Source: Clostridia bacterium (GTDB taxonomy: Bacteria; Bacillota; Clostridia; UBA1381). Taken from it: a stretch of 64,000 nt of DNA. Location of the stretch: NCBI GenBank assembly GCA_017935675.1, contig JAGBHE010000071.1, forward strand, positions 62,001 to 126,000. Reading direction: 5' to 3'. This document shows, one piece after another, positions 37,076 to 47,300 of the stretch (its first letter is position 1; the number at the start of each line of letters is the position of its first letter). The notes beneath the pieces were generated by a model. It did no database searches. It was given only the letters and a program-made list of their open reading frames with translations, and was not told the DNA's origin. The position numbers and the translations under genes were made by a program.

Positions 37076-40000
37076 CAGGCAACCTCCTTTTTGTCCGTCA
37101 GTTCAAGAAGCTGATATATCACCTTTGCAGCCTGAGCACGGTTTGCAGTCGCTTTTGGAGCAAAGCTGCCATCGCCCATGCCGCTTACTGCTCCGTACAG
37201 GGACATAATTCTTACGTATTCCAGCGCATAGTCCGATATGCTGTCTGCGTCGGTGTAATTAAGGGCTCCCGCCTTATCCTCCGGATCCGGCAAAATGCCG
37301 GCCTTTGATATTGCACGGCACACCATCGTTACCATATCCTCGCGTGTTATACTCTCACCTATTCCAAAGCGTCCGTCCTCATACCCCTCGGCTATACCTT
37401 CGGCATAAGCCGTCCACAAGTAAACGCTGTACCATGCGTTTTTATCCGCATCAGAAAATTCATGCTCCCGGGCCGATAAATCATCGCAGAACGCACAGAC
37501 GATAAGCTTAACGAACTCTTCCCGTGTTATATTGTCACTCGGTCTGAATTTCTTATCCTCCGCTTCAGAGATTATTCCGCGGCTATACAGAAATTCCACA
37601 CCTTCCTTTGCCCACGGATAATCCCCCAAATCATCAAATATCTCGTTTTGCCCCTTCTGCGGAGCTGTTGTGATATCCACCGGCGCCGAGGAAGCAACGG
37701 GCGTTGTAAAAGCATGCTGTTTGCCGCCGCCCGAGCTGTTTCCTCCGCCGCCTCCGCCGCCGCTGCCGCCGGGTTTGACAGTCGGGGCGGCGCTTTTATA
37801 CGCCTCCACAGCTGCAGCAAAAGCTTTTCTGAACTCCGCTATTGTCTGCACCGGCATACTTTTTGCCACATCTGACAGTATTATGTTCTGATTTTTCTCG
37901 GAAAGGCTTGAAAAATACGCGTAGTCGGTGCTGTCCTTGCCAAGCACCGTAATGTGAAACTTCTCAAGATACGCTCCCATTCCCGCCCATGTGCAGGAAT
38001 TCAGCCCTTTCAGAATATCGGAAATTTCAACGATACTGTTTATTGCTTCATAGTATGTTCCGTAAAGCCCTCCCTCAAGAAGCACGGCTGCCAGATCCTC
38101 TGCTTTCTCGCTGCTGCAAGCCTCCATGCCGATAGCCTCGGCATGCTTTATTATCCATTGTGACACGGATTTTACATCGCCGATGCTTAAAAGCCTCAAA
38201 AACTCATCCCGATCACTGTTCGATACGTAGTTAAATGACATTCCGGCCTGCATTCCGCTGCCGGCAGCAGTCACATTATATTTTCCGCTCGGTGCGGCGG
38301 AGGGCATACGGCAGCTGTATGCAAATTTACCGTTTGAGTCTGCACTCAGTGGCATTACGGTAACAACGGTGCCGCCCTCTCCGGCTACTGTCAGAATAAC
38401 CGTATTGCCGGCTCCCTGAACAGTGCCGTGAGCACTGAGATTATTTACATTAAGGTCGGCCCTGTCAACCGTCAAAGACTTTTCGCTACCCCCGACAATG
38501 CTCTGTGTGTTATTGCTCACAACGCCGCCTTTAAGCACTGCGAACTTATCCGATATTATTTCGCCGTCAGAATTTACGGCATACGCTATGGCACGAACCG
38601 CGCCGCTGCTTACATCAATGGAAAGATCAACATTTTCCTTGCTTATTCCTTCGCATGAAATACCATATTCTCTCTTTGAGATAAGAATATTATTTTCGTC
38701 ATATAAATTCAGCATACAAATTAGATTTGCGCGCTTCGGGCTTGAATTTATTATTTCATAATTTGCCGTAAGCATACCGCCCGGGGTAAGCTCCCGGTTA
38801 TCAAAATCAATCGAAGAAACATAAATATTCAATCCCGCAGTTGTAAACGAATGAATCGCCGCTGCAGTCTGCTTCATACCTACCTTACTGCAAAGCCCGT
38901 TAATTTCTACCCGATATTCGGTGTTCTCGTCAAGGGCGCCAAAATTCAGCGTTACCTGACTGCCGCTGATTTCCGCGGTATAATCTGTAATTATTTCTTC
39001 CGACAATTTATTTGTCACAGTTACCGAAACACCGTTATCGGCGTTCAGCGTTTCGCCGAATTCATATGTTATACTCGCCCCTGCCGCCTGAACGCCTGTA
39101 TAGCCGTCAGGAACGCTTGAGGAAACAAGCACAGGCGGCTGCGGCTTAGCTGCCGATAACCATGCCTCATCCACCAGAACATAACCGTCCTTAGTCCGCG
39201 TTGTACGCCAGCCGCCGAAATTGATTGATACGGAATCCAGCTTTGCAGGGTATAAAATTTCACTCAAGGGCACCGAAAGGAGCCGCCATCCCTCCCAATT
39301 TGTATCCGTCTTGTATTGTATATACTTATTACTGCTCCTGTCGGTATAGAAAATAATATTCATAGGCTCGTTTATGGCTTCGGGTGAATAAATCAGGAAA
39401 TTTGCATACTCCATACCGGCAGTGGATTTCACTTCATCCTTTAAAATAAACAGCGAAAGATCTTTTCCCGCTGCGTAGGACAGCTTCAGGTTGGAGGCGT
39501 TAAGATTCGTATTTGTCGTATTTACCGCCGAGTAACCGCTCAGCGCCGCCATTTCCTTAAGCTTATCAGCGTCCCCTGCCGAGAAGATTACAGTTGTATC
39601 ACCCGAAGCCTCCTCATATGTGTAAAACTCAGTTTCCGTATTGCCGATTATTTTATTGCCGGAGCTGTCTGAATAGTCGCCGCTTATTCTTATATAATAT
39701 GTTTTTCCCGCCTCGGGCGCGGATACAAAATGCAGAATAACAGAGTTTCCGTCATGCTCTGCTTCAAATAATCCAAATTGTTTTTCATCATCCTTGTATA
39801 TGTTTATATAGCTTTGCGGATCGCACTGCTTACCGGGTGCTTTATTAAATGTAAGCGTAACCGAGAAATTGTCCGCAGCCGTTACCTCTGCGCCCTTTTC
39901 GGGCGATACGGAAACAAGTCTGAAATAAGGCGTTTCCGCTTCAACGGTAAAGGTTATCTCGGCAGAGCTGTCATTCATGCCGAAATCCTTTGAAAGAACG

Positions 40001-41604
40001 CAGTTCTCAAGCACGGAAATTTTATATGTTTCGCCGGTTTCCAAAGCTGACGGAAACACAACGTTCATCTTATTTCCGTCAACCTCCGCAGTGAAATCCG
40101 TATAAGGAACATATTCACCGCCGATGCGGCGGCTTACCTCAACATCGCCTATAACCCCTTCAAGCTCACGGTCATAAGTAAAGGAAAATTTGTTGTCGCC
40201 GCCAAGATTGCCGCTCACATAGCTTTCCTCATTTTCATATTCTGTTTCGGTGAGAGACAGCGCTCCTATTTCATGATCCGAAAACCACATTCTTCCGAGA
40301 AGAAGGTATCCGTCCTTGCTTCTTTTATTATCCCAGGCGTTAAAATTTATTGAAAACCGTACCATTTTCGTCGGATCGGCTTTTTCATTTACCGGTATGG
40401 GCAAGGACAAAACTCGCCAGCCCTCCCAGTCGGTAGTCAGTGTGCGGTAATAATATTCGCCGTTTCTGCTGTACATAAGCAGATTGATTTTCTCGTCAAT
40501 CGCTTTCGGGTTATACATAAGATAATTTACATGTGTATACCCCGAAATATCGCCGTTTTTATAGGCGATCACGGCGGTCTTATCCTTCCCGGCCTGATAT
40601 TCGATTTTCGCGGCACTGTTATAAATAAACGTATTTTCCGGCTCCTCCGCCGCGCCGTTTGCAATGATATTTGTCATATCCTCAGGGCTTGCCGCCGAGA
40701 AAACCACGCCGTCATCAGATATTTTGAGCGGCTCTCCGCCCGTGGTAAAGGTGAAGGTCCCCTCCTCGCCGAGAATATTTTCATCTGCGTCTTTAAGGTC
40801 TGCCGAAGCACTTACGGTATATTCCGTTTTATACGAAAGAGCCTCATTAAAGGTCAGTGTAAGTGACTTTTCCGCAGCTGAGACTGTGTAATTTTCCACA
40901 GCGCTGCCGTTTCCGTCGGCAACGCTTATATATTCACTGTAATCCGCTGCCGAATCAAGCTCATTATTAAAGCTTATTGTATATTGAAAGCCCTCTGACG
41001 CGTCAACTCCCGCCGCCTTGTCTTCCGGCTGTGTATTCAAAATCTTAAATCCTGCTTTTGTAAGAAAAATGCTGTCAATATGTATTTTCGAGCCGGCAAC
41101 ATATTCCTTATTACCCCATCCGTTATGGTCAAAGCGAATCATCGCTATACTTTTTTTGTCATCGCTTGCGCCTAATCCTGTCTTGATGCCGGTTATCGGG
41201 AACTCAATATCCTGCCATGTTCCGCCTTTTACTTCTGCCAGCTTTCTTGAATATTTGCCCGACGATACCTCCGCCGCACTGCCGCAGAATATAATATTGA
41301 TTTTCTGATCGACAGAGGAATGAAGCCTTATATGCACGCTTTCATACTCCGTCCAGTCAGCCTTATTCTCCACCGTGTAATCAACAACGCTCCTTACCGT
41401 CCATGATAACGAGTTTGTATTTGTATCATATCCGAAGTCGTTTGCCTGAGAGACGTTTTTGCCGCTTATATTGGCGTTAAGGCTTTCACCCCTGAAATTA
41501 ACCAGCTCATACGTAATATATTCCTCCGCTGACGCCGTCGTTATATTCATACAGGATATAAGCATTATTAACGCTGCTATCACTGAAAAAGCTCTGTTTT
41601 TCAT
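37075..41604 (-). CDS. Giant SLH-anchored surface protein with alternating binding-like and SbsA-type Ig modules
   Basis: 1509 residues with a signal peptide (1-27). A beta-sandwich module containing W-x-G-W-R/x plus a following SxxFxxW segment occurs three times (about 30-185, 295-445, 665-820). SbsA-like Ig domains alternate with these (for example NTQPEDKAAGVDASEGFQY, SVSPEKGAEVTAADNFSV, SSSVPDGYTGVQAAGASITY). A helical region, a glycine-rich linker and three C-terminal SLH repeats (about 1335-1505; TREEFVKLIV, TREDMVTMVC, ANRAQAAKVIY) follow. No catalytic motif. It is probably a surface polysaccharide-binding protein partnering the PL8 lyase. ATG with GGAGGAG. Confidence 0.83.
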   Translation of the reverse strand: MKNRAFSVIAALIMLISCMNITTASAEEYITYELVNFRGESLNANISGKNVSQANDFGYDTNTNSLSWTVRSVVDYTVENKADWTEYESVHIRLHSSVDQKINIIFCGSAAEVSSGKYSRKLAEVKGGTWQDIEFPITGIKTGLGASDDKKSIAMIRFDHNGWGNKEYVAGSKIHIDSIFLTKAGFKILNTQPEDKAAGVDASEGFQYTISFNNELDSAADYSEYISVADGNGSAVENYTVSAAEKSLTLTFNEALSYKTEYTVSASADLKDADENILGEEGTFTFTTGGEPLKISDDGVVFSAASPEDMTNIIANGAAEEPENTFIYNSAAKIEYQAGKDKTAVIAYKNGDISGYTHVNYLMYNPKAIDEKINLLMYSRNGEYYYRTLTTDWEGWRVLSLPIPVNEKADPTKMVRFSINFNAWDNKRSKDGYLLLGRMWFSDHEIGALSLTETEYENEESYVSGNLGGDNKFSFTYDRELEGVIGDVEVSRRIGGEYVPYTDFTAEVDGNKMNVVFPSALETGETYKISVLENCVLSKDFGMNDSSAEITFTVEAETPYFRLVSVSPEKGAEVTAADNFSVTLTFNKAPGKQCDPQSYINIYKDDEKQFGLFEAEHDGNSVILHFVSAPEAGKTYYIRISGDYSDSSGNKIIGNTETEFYTYEEASGDTTVIFSAGDADKLKEMAALSGYSAVNTTNTNLNASNLKLSYAAGKDLSLFILKDEVKSTAGMEYANFLIYSPEAINEPMNIIFYTDRSSNKYIQYKTDTNWEGWRLLSVPLSEILYPAKLDSVSINFGGWRTTRTKDGYVLVDEAWLSAAKPQPPVLVSSSVPDGYTGVQAAGASITYEFGETLNADNGVSVTVTNKLSEEIITDYTAEISGSQVTLNFGALDENTEYRVEINGLCSKVGMKQTAAAIHSFTTAGLNIYVSSIDFDNRELTPGGMLTANYEIINSSPKRANLICMLNLYDENNILISKREYGISCEGISKENVDLSIDVSSGAVRAIAYAVNSDGEIISDKFAVLKGGVVSNNTQSIVGGSEKSLTVDRADLNVNNLSAHGTVQGAGNTVILTVAGEGGTVVTVMPLSADSNGKFAYSCRMPSAAPSGKYNVTAAGSGMQAGMSFNYVSNSDRDEFLRLLSIGDVKSVSQWIIKHAEAIGMEACSSEKAEDLAAVLLEGGLYGTYYEAINSIVEISDILKGLNSCTWAGMGAYLEKFHITVLGKDSTDYAYFSSLSEKNQNIILSDVAKSMPVQTIAEFRKAFAAAVEAYKSAAPTVKPGGSGGGGGGGNSSGGGKQHAFTTPVASSAPVDITTAPQKGQNEIFDDLGDYPWAKEGVEFLYSRGIISEAEDKKFRPSDNITREEFVKLIVCAFCDDLSAREHEFSDADKNAWYSVYLWTAYAEGIAEGYEDGRFGIGESITREDMVTMVCRAISKAGILPDPEDKAGALNYTDADSISDYALEYVRIMSLYGAVSGMGDGSFAPKATANRAQAAKVIYQLLELTDKKEVA

Positions 41605-41629
41605 TTTCTTGCTCCTCCGTTTTCAATAA

Positions 41630-41778
41630 GGGGCAAAGCCCCGTCATTCAACGTTTCAGTGGGGGATTGTACCCCCACTGAAAAAAGTAAGTGGAACCCG
41701 CCGCCTATAAAGGCGGGGGACATCTTGCTTTTAGTTATATAAGCGACGCTCCTTCGGCGGGGGTAATCCCCCGCCGAA
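41630..41778. repeat. Cluster of four GC-rich hairpins between two surface-protein genes
   Basis: The gap between the gene starting at 41604 and the stop at 41797 holds stem-loops at 41630-41642, 41655-41682 (11-bp stem), 41701-41716 and 41753-41778 (11-bp stem, 4-base loop). They are separated by short A/T-rich spacers, and one spacer links the third and fourth. No ORF was seen. The pattern resembles small non-coding elements related to IS200/IS605 ends or REP-type repeats. Stems without T-tracts do not look like simple terminators. Confidence 0.5.
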
Positions 41779-41796
41779 TTTGTATGATTGCCGCTT

Positions 41797-44241
41797 TCAA
41801 TTTTTGGGTTCTCCTATTACTCTTTCTACCTGATTCTGGAAGGGCTTAAGGCTGTCAACATCAAAGAGGAAGTATTTTACCGTATCCCCGTCCTGCGCAC
41901 CGTCCAGTGTAACTGTCATTGTCTGATTATCCGCGCTGTATCTTGCTACTTCAGCGGATTTGAGTGTTCCGTCTCCGTTAAATACCGCTCCTATAAGTGT
42001 GCTGTTTATGCGTTCTGCCGGAACAGCGCCCCTGTAAGTTACAGACGCTGAAGCAGGATTTGCGGCATCCACAACTATTGCGCCCAAGTAATTATCCTTG
42101 GTGGTTATTTTGTAAATTCGTCTGCCTCTGTGTTCATTGCCGTTTGAGTCATATATTTCAGGATATATTATGTAATATTCCGATGAAACATCAAGTAATT
42201 TTACCGGCGATACCTTGATGTTTTCGCTGTCCAATGACGTTACAGTCTCTGCAGCCTCAAAAACATTGTTCCCCGTTTTCTTTAACAGCACGCCGTCCTT
42301 TGTGATTGAGCCTAAGAAGCCTGCTCCGCCCGTTCCTATTCTTAAATCCTTGTTGTTTATTTCCATATTTACGGGATCAAATTTAAGCGTAAATGTCTCA
42401 TTGTTAAAGCTTGCCGCGGGCTTTTCTTTGGTTATCCACATCTTTTCAAAATCAAAATAATTATATATGTCCGGCCACGTATTGAAAGCTCCGGCTGCTC
42501 TGTACCCTTTCGCAAGCTCCTCGGCTGTGTGCTCGTGTGACGTTTTCGCTAAATCCGTATTTGCCGCCGGAAGCCATGCGTTTGCCGTTATTTTTATCAG
42601 TTCTATTTTCGCATCCGCACTCCATGATGAACTTATCTCGCTCATCGGGATGGAAAACCGCTTCCAGCCCTCAAAATTCGCTATAATACCAAATGTCTTG
42701 TTTGCAAAGCTGCCGCTTGCGTTATGTCTGACAACAAGAATATATTCCGAATAGTTGGCAGTACGATCATACTTTACAGACGGATTATATATCCAGAAAT
42801 TCAGATAATCCGTTGCTTCTATTCCTGTATATGGGTTTGACGTGTCATTAAAAATCGTAAATTCCGCTTCTTTCGCGCATCCCGATACATTAAAGTTTGT
42901 ATACTTATATCCGTCTGTGGCGTTTCCCGAAAGATATTCTCCGCCGAACCTTCTGCTTCTCGCTGACTTGCCGCCTTTGTATGAATTTGCCGTTTGGGTT
43001 GCATTGGCAGGAATTGACGCGTCCGCTTTGTTGTAATCGGCAATTACAATATCCGTGTCCGGAGCTGCAAGCGCTTCCGCCGCCGCAGGTGCTATAGCCT
43101 CATTTGCGCCCACAGGCTGATTTTTTGACAGCCATATACTTTCTATGCCGAATTTAACTTCACTTGTACAAGCTGCCTCCGTGGTTCCCGAAACACTCTG
43201 CACATTGGTCAAGCCTAACTTACCTTGCACGCCGGCGATAAGCTTCGACCTCGCCCACTCGTTTGAAATAAGCTTTATCTCCTTCGCCGCGGCAGCTGTC
43301 TTCACCTCGCTTGGAAGAGCAAATGACACAAGCCTCCAGCCGCTCCAATCCATATTCAGACCCTTAATAAGCGTGCCATTGTAGTGTATTCTGACGCCGC
43401 CGTTTTGCGGTCTTGGCGAATATACCCACATATTGATATATTGATATCCGCCACCGGCAACATCAACCGTATTTGTAGTTACGGTATTCGTCCGTGGCAG
43501 AAGTGCCGGAACCGTAAACAGTCTGTACATTCCGTTTCCGTTTTCCCTTGCGTTTGTTGCAGTCGCGCTCTGCTTCCAGCCGTTATTTTGCAATGTTACA
43601 TTTTTTGTGTTTGACGTATTAAACACAACCAGCTCGGCAGCCGCGTCATCACTGCCGTTTAACGGATAAGCTGCCTTGTTATATACCGCGTCTGCCTTTT
43701 CAATCCATATGCTGTCTATGTATATACTTTCCCCTGTGTTATAATGAGTACCATCAACCAAACTCCAGCCGCCGCAGTTAAATTTTATGTCTATTGACTC
43801 CGGAAGCCCCGTATAAGAAAACTCCTTCCAGTCCTCAGTCACATCGGCGGTTTTTTTGGTATAGGTCTTGTCTGCCTTGTCAAAAATAACATTAATTGTC
43901 TGCTTTCCTTTTGACGCCTTCATTCTGACCTTTACAATATCTGTGCTGCTTATTTTGATAGGCACCTGAGGCTTGTATAAAAACTCACTGCCATCTTGCA
44001 GTTTCCAGACAAGGGACGATTTCCCGCTGCCGTAAGCAACCGTGCTTGCAGCAATCTGATGCTGCGTGCCTGAGGTGTCGCCAAGCGTTCTGCTAAGATC
44101 CTTATACTCAAAATTATTGAACTCTGCCAACACGGTAACGCCTGTTGTTCTCGTGTTCTCAGCCATTGCCGGAACAGCAAACGAACTGAGAATCACTGCC
44201 GCGCAAAGCGCAGAAACACATTTTTTAAATAGGTTTTTCAT
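41797..44241 (-). CDS. Secreted protein with three carbohydrate-binding-like modules
   Basis: 814 residues with a signal peptide (1-27). Three related beta-sandwich modules (about 35-190, 215-380, 400-625) each carry a segment such as MDWSGWRLVSFALP or NFEGWKRFSIPMSE and end with an SIWLSK/KMWITK-like strand. They match modules in the protein at 37075-41604 and the N-terminus of the PL8 lyase. A final tail module ends with FLFDVDSLKPF, a motif shared by secreted proteins in both operons. No anchor and no catalytic residues were seen. It is likely a soluble or non-covalently held polysaccharide-binding accessory. ATG with AGGAGG. Confidence 0.78.
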   Translation of the reverse strand: MKNLFKKCVSALCAAVILSSFAVPAMAENTRTTGVTVLAEFNNFEYKDLSRTLGDTSGTQHQIAASTVAYGSGKSSLVWKLQDGSEFLYKPQVPIKISSTDIVKVRMKASKGKQTINVIFDKADKTYTKKTADVTEDWKEFSYTGLPESIDIKFNCGGWSLVDGTHYNTGESIYIDSIWIEKADAVYNKAAYPLNGSDDAAAELVVFNTSNTKNVTLQNNGWKQSATATNARENGNGMYRLFTVPALLPRTNTVTTNTVDVAGGGYQYINMWVYSPRPQNGGVRIHYNGTLIKGLNMDWSGWRLVSFALPSEVKTAAAAKEIKLISNEWARSKLIAGVQGKLGLTNVQSVSGTTEAACTSEVKFGIESIWLSKNQPVGANEAIAPAAAEALAAPDTDIVIADYNKADASIPANATQTANSYKGGKSARSRRFGGEYLSGNATDGYKYTNFNVSGCAKEAEFTIFNDTSNPYTGIEATDYLNFWIYNPSVKYDRTANYSEYILVVRHNASGSFANKTFGIIANFEGWKRFSIPMSEISSSWSADAKIELIKITANAWLPAANTDLAKTSHEHTAEELAKGYRAAGAFNTWPDIYNYFDFEKMWITKEKPAASFNNETFTLKFDPVNMEINNKDLRIGTGGAGFLGSITKDGVLLKKTGNNVFEAAETVTSLDSENIKVSPVKLLDVSSEYYIIYPEIYDSNGNEHRGRRIYKITTKDNYLGAIVVDAANPASASVTYRGAVPAERINSTLIGAVFNGDGTLKSAEVARYSADNQTMTVTLDGAQDGDTVKYFLFDVDSLKPFQNQVERVIGEPKN

Positions 44242-44269
44242 AAATTAATCCTCCTCTATCTCTTTGTCG

Positions 44270-44314
44270 GTGTCAGGCTGACACTCCTTTTTTTATTTTA
44301 ACTTTCGTTAAAAT
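44270..44314 (-). promoter_or_regulatory. Two small intercistronic hairpins between the PL8 and three-module genes
   Basis: GTGTCAG-G-CTGACAC (44270-44284) and an 8-bp stem closed by a GAAA tetraloop on the minus strand (44295-44314) lie between the PL8 stop and the next ribosome-binding site. Without T-runs they are more likely mRNA stabilising or processing signals than terminators. Confidence 0.4.
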
Positions 44315-44319
44315 TCTTA

Positions 44320-47300
44320 TTACATATCAAGCAGCTTCAAAAGCTGCGCTGTAATCCTTGCTGCCTGGGCGCGGCTTGCGGTTTCTTGCGGTCCGAAGCT
44401 GCCGCCTTCAAAGCCGCTTATCACTCCTGCCCCATAAAGAGCGTTTACGCTTTGAGCGGCATATGCGGATATTTTATCGGCGTCCTTAAAGCTGTTATCC
44501 GATACTTGAGGTATCGGATTCCCGCGTTTTTCCATAGCCCTTTCCGCCATTACCGCCATATCCTCCCGCGTTATGCTCTCCCCGACTCCGAAGCTGCCGT
44601 CGGGATAGCCCTTTACAATTTCAAGGGCATACGCTGCGGAAATGTACTTGTTATACCACTCTCCCGCTTTTGCGTCCGTAAACAAGTGCTCTTCGGCTTC
44701 CTTACCTTCAAACAAAGCGGTTATAAGCATTTTTACAAATTCCTCACGTGTTACGCTGTCGCCCGGGCGGAATTTTCCGTCCGCAGGTATATCTATAATG
44801 TTTTTGCCGCACAATGTGAAAATGCTTTCCTTTGCCCATTCAAAACCCGTAAGGTCCGAAAACGCACCTTCGGCTGCATTCGCGGTATTCTCCGGCTTTG
44901 CCGTTGCCGCCGCAGGCGGATTTGTTCCCTTATGTGACGCTCCGCCTCCTCCGCCGGAGCCGCCTCCGTGCCCTCCTTTCGGGGGCTCTGTAGGCTGTGC
45001 GGCAGGCTTATCTGTCGGCTCAGGCTTGATTTCCGGCGCGGTTTTTGAGAAGCGGTTCTCAAACGTTCGTCCACATGATTCTTCAGTGTCAAGCGTTATA
45101 ACCGTTTTCGTCTCCGTTGTGCGGATTTGCGCGCTGTCGTCCGCTTCTGTCTCATACAGACCTTTATCTAAAGATACGGTGAGGCTTTTGAGCTTCTGAG
45201 TCGGATCTGAAACGGAAACCGTTATATTATCGCCGGCTTCGCGGTACATCACCATACACGGAGCGCTTACCGTAATACCGTCAAAGCTGCCCGAACGCCA
45301 GAATACTATGCTCTTTATGCCTGTTTTTGTGTTTTCCACCGCTTGTATGTTCTTATTGTTTGCTAAAATCCTTATATTTGAGTTTTCGGCATACCTTTGT
45401 GTTTCCTCCGCTGTTTTACCCGGCAGTAAAATATATGCATAGCTCCCCGATTCGGGATTTACGCCGTGTGAGAACCACAGCTCAAAATACGGATTTTTCC
45501 CGGTCGTCCAGCGCGCCTTGAGCGCACCGTTATTTTCCGTGTTCTCTTTCGGAAATACATAGCCGCATACATCATTCATGTTTGCCCACAGCGTATCTTT
45601 AAGCTCATAATCGTCGCTTGCAAGTGCAACATTTCTGCCGTCCGCCGTAAACGTGTCCGCGCCGATTACCTCAGCGTTTGCGAAAAGGTTTACGTTCGCT
45701 TCATTATCGCGGTAAATTTTACATTCGGTAAGACTTACCCATGACGCGCCTGTGCTGTTGCCTTTATTGATGAACTTTACGTATCTCGCAGAAGCATTTC
45801 CAAGTGTGAAAATTTCATCCTCTTCCCTTTGTCCGCTGCTCCCGCCGTCAAAAACCTCAGTCCACTCTTTGCCGTCCGCCGATACTGACAGCTTAAAGAA
45901 CTGCTTTCTTGAAGAGCCGTTCGCAAAGGAGAGGGATATACAGCCCAATTCCTTTTCGCTGCCCAAATCCCAGACGATTTCACCGTTCATTTCCGAAGCC
46001 CATTTTGTAGAATATGAACCGTCTATGGTGTTCATCGCCACATTATCCGCCTCGGGAGTAACGCTCGCCTCTGCGCTTAATATCTCGTATTCCTCCGGCT
46101 CTTCGTCTATCGGCGACAAATTCCGTGTAGTCTCTGCCGCTAAGTTTTCAACGATTGTCAAAACCTCCGCGTCATTATTGTCTGTTGCTTTTATATCCGC
46201 GCCTAAGCATACTGTTTCATCATCGAACATAAAATATGACTTTTTCGCCGTCAAATCGCTTTTATGTGCGGGGGCTTTTCCGCCGTAGCTTCCGTTATCC
46301 TTACCGAAATCCGCAGCATTATGGTAGCTTTCAAGCTCCATAGCCGCCGTTGAATACGCGCCCTCAAGCATTACTCCGCCCACAAAATCCTTGGAGCTCA
46401 GGTATTCGTTACCCTGTGCAATTGACGCCTTTTTCCGCGTCTGCGTATCAACCGTGGTTCCGGGCAGCCTGTATGGGTCTATATTCTTCCAATACCCAAG
46501 AGTGCCGTTGGTATCCTTACCCTTTATATAATACTCTGTTCTGCCGTCAGCTAAATACCAGCCCGTTGTGTTCTCGCCGTTAATGGACTCGTAATTGAAT
46601 ATTCTCGATGATGACATAGACACTCCAAGCGACCAGTCGTCGCGCTGATGCGCCGCCTTATCCATGTTGTAGAATATAACGCTCTGCGCCCTGTTCCTTC
46701 TCGGCTCTATGCTGTCATCTGCGAGAACGGCTTTCAGTCTGCTTATTCCGTCAATTGTCATAAACGAACAGAAGTCAACCTCCGGATTATCGATAACCGC
46801 CGCCTTCATCATGGAATATATCTTATCCCGCGTTTCATCGTCAAAGCAATGCGCGCATTGGAATGCCTTAATCAGCATGGATCTTCCCGAGGTATGATTT
46901 TCCACATTCTGCTGCCGTCCCAGCACCGATCGGAAAAGCGTCGTACCAAAGGTGAGCGGATCAAATGCTCTGAGGTATATATCGGGAACATTATCCCGAA
47001 ACGGCGTTTTCATTTCAAATACCGTTCCAGTAAACATCTGCTCAAACCGGCTCAGCGCCTCATAATGTGAGCTTCCGTAAACACCGTTCATGGCATGAAG
47101 CGTATGCTCGACATATGAGCCGTCCGTGAAAAACCCCGCGCCCTTTTTCTTAGTGTATTTTTGCCGTTCCGCGTCAAGCTGGGTTGCGGAAATACGCTCA
47201 TTATCGTCAACATACAGATACATTTTCTCGAACGCAACCTGCGTTTTAAGCACCCGTTCATAGTCGTTCTGCAAAAGCGCCGACGCTATGATGTACTTGG

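Noticed and set aside
41697..41778. A complete IS200/IS605 element
   Set aside because: No transposase or TnpB reading frame is present; only end-like hairpins, so it is recorded as a repeat cluster.
44642..45199. A 185-codon proline-rich plus-strand reading frame
   Set aside because: Mirror image of the glycine/proline linker and SLH region of the PL8 gene.
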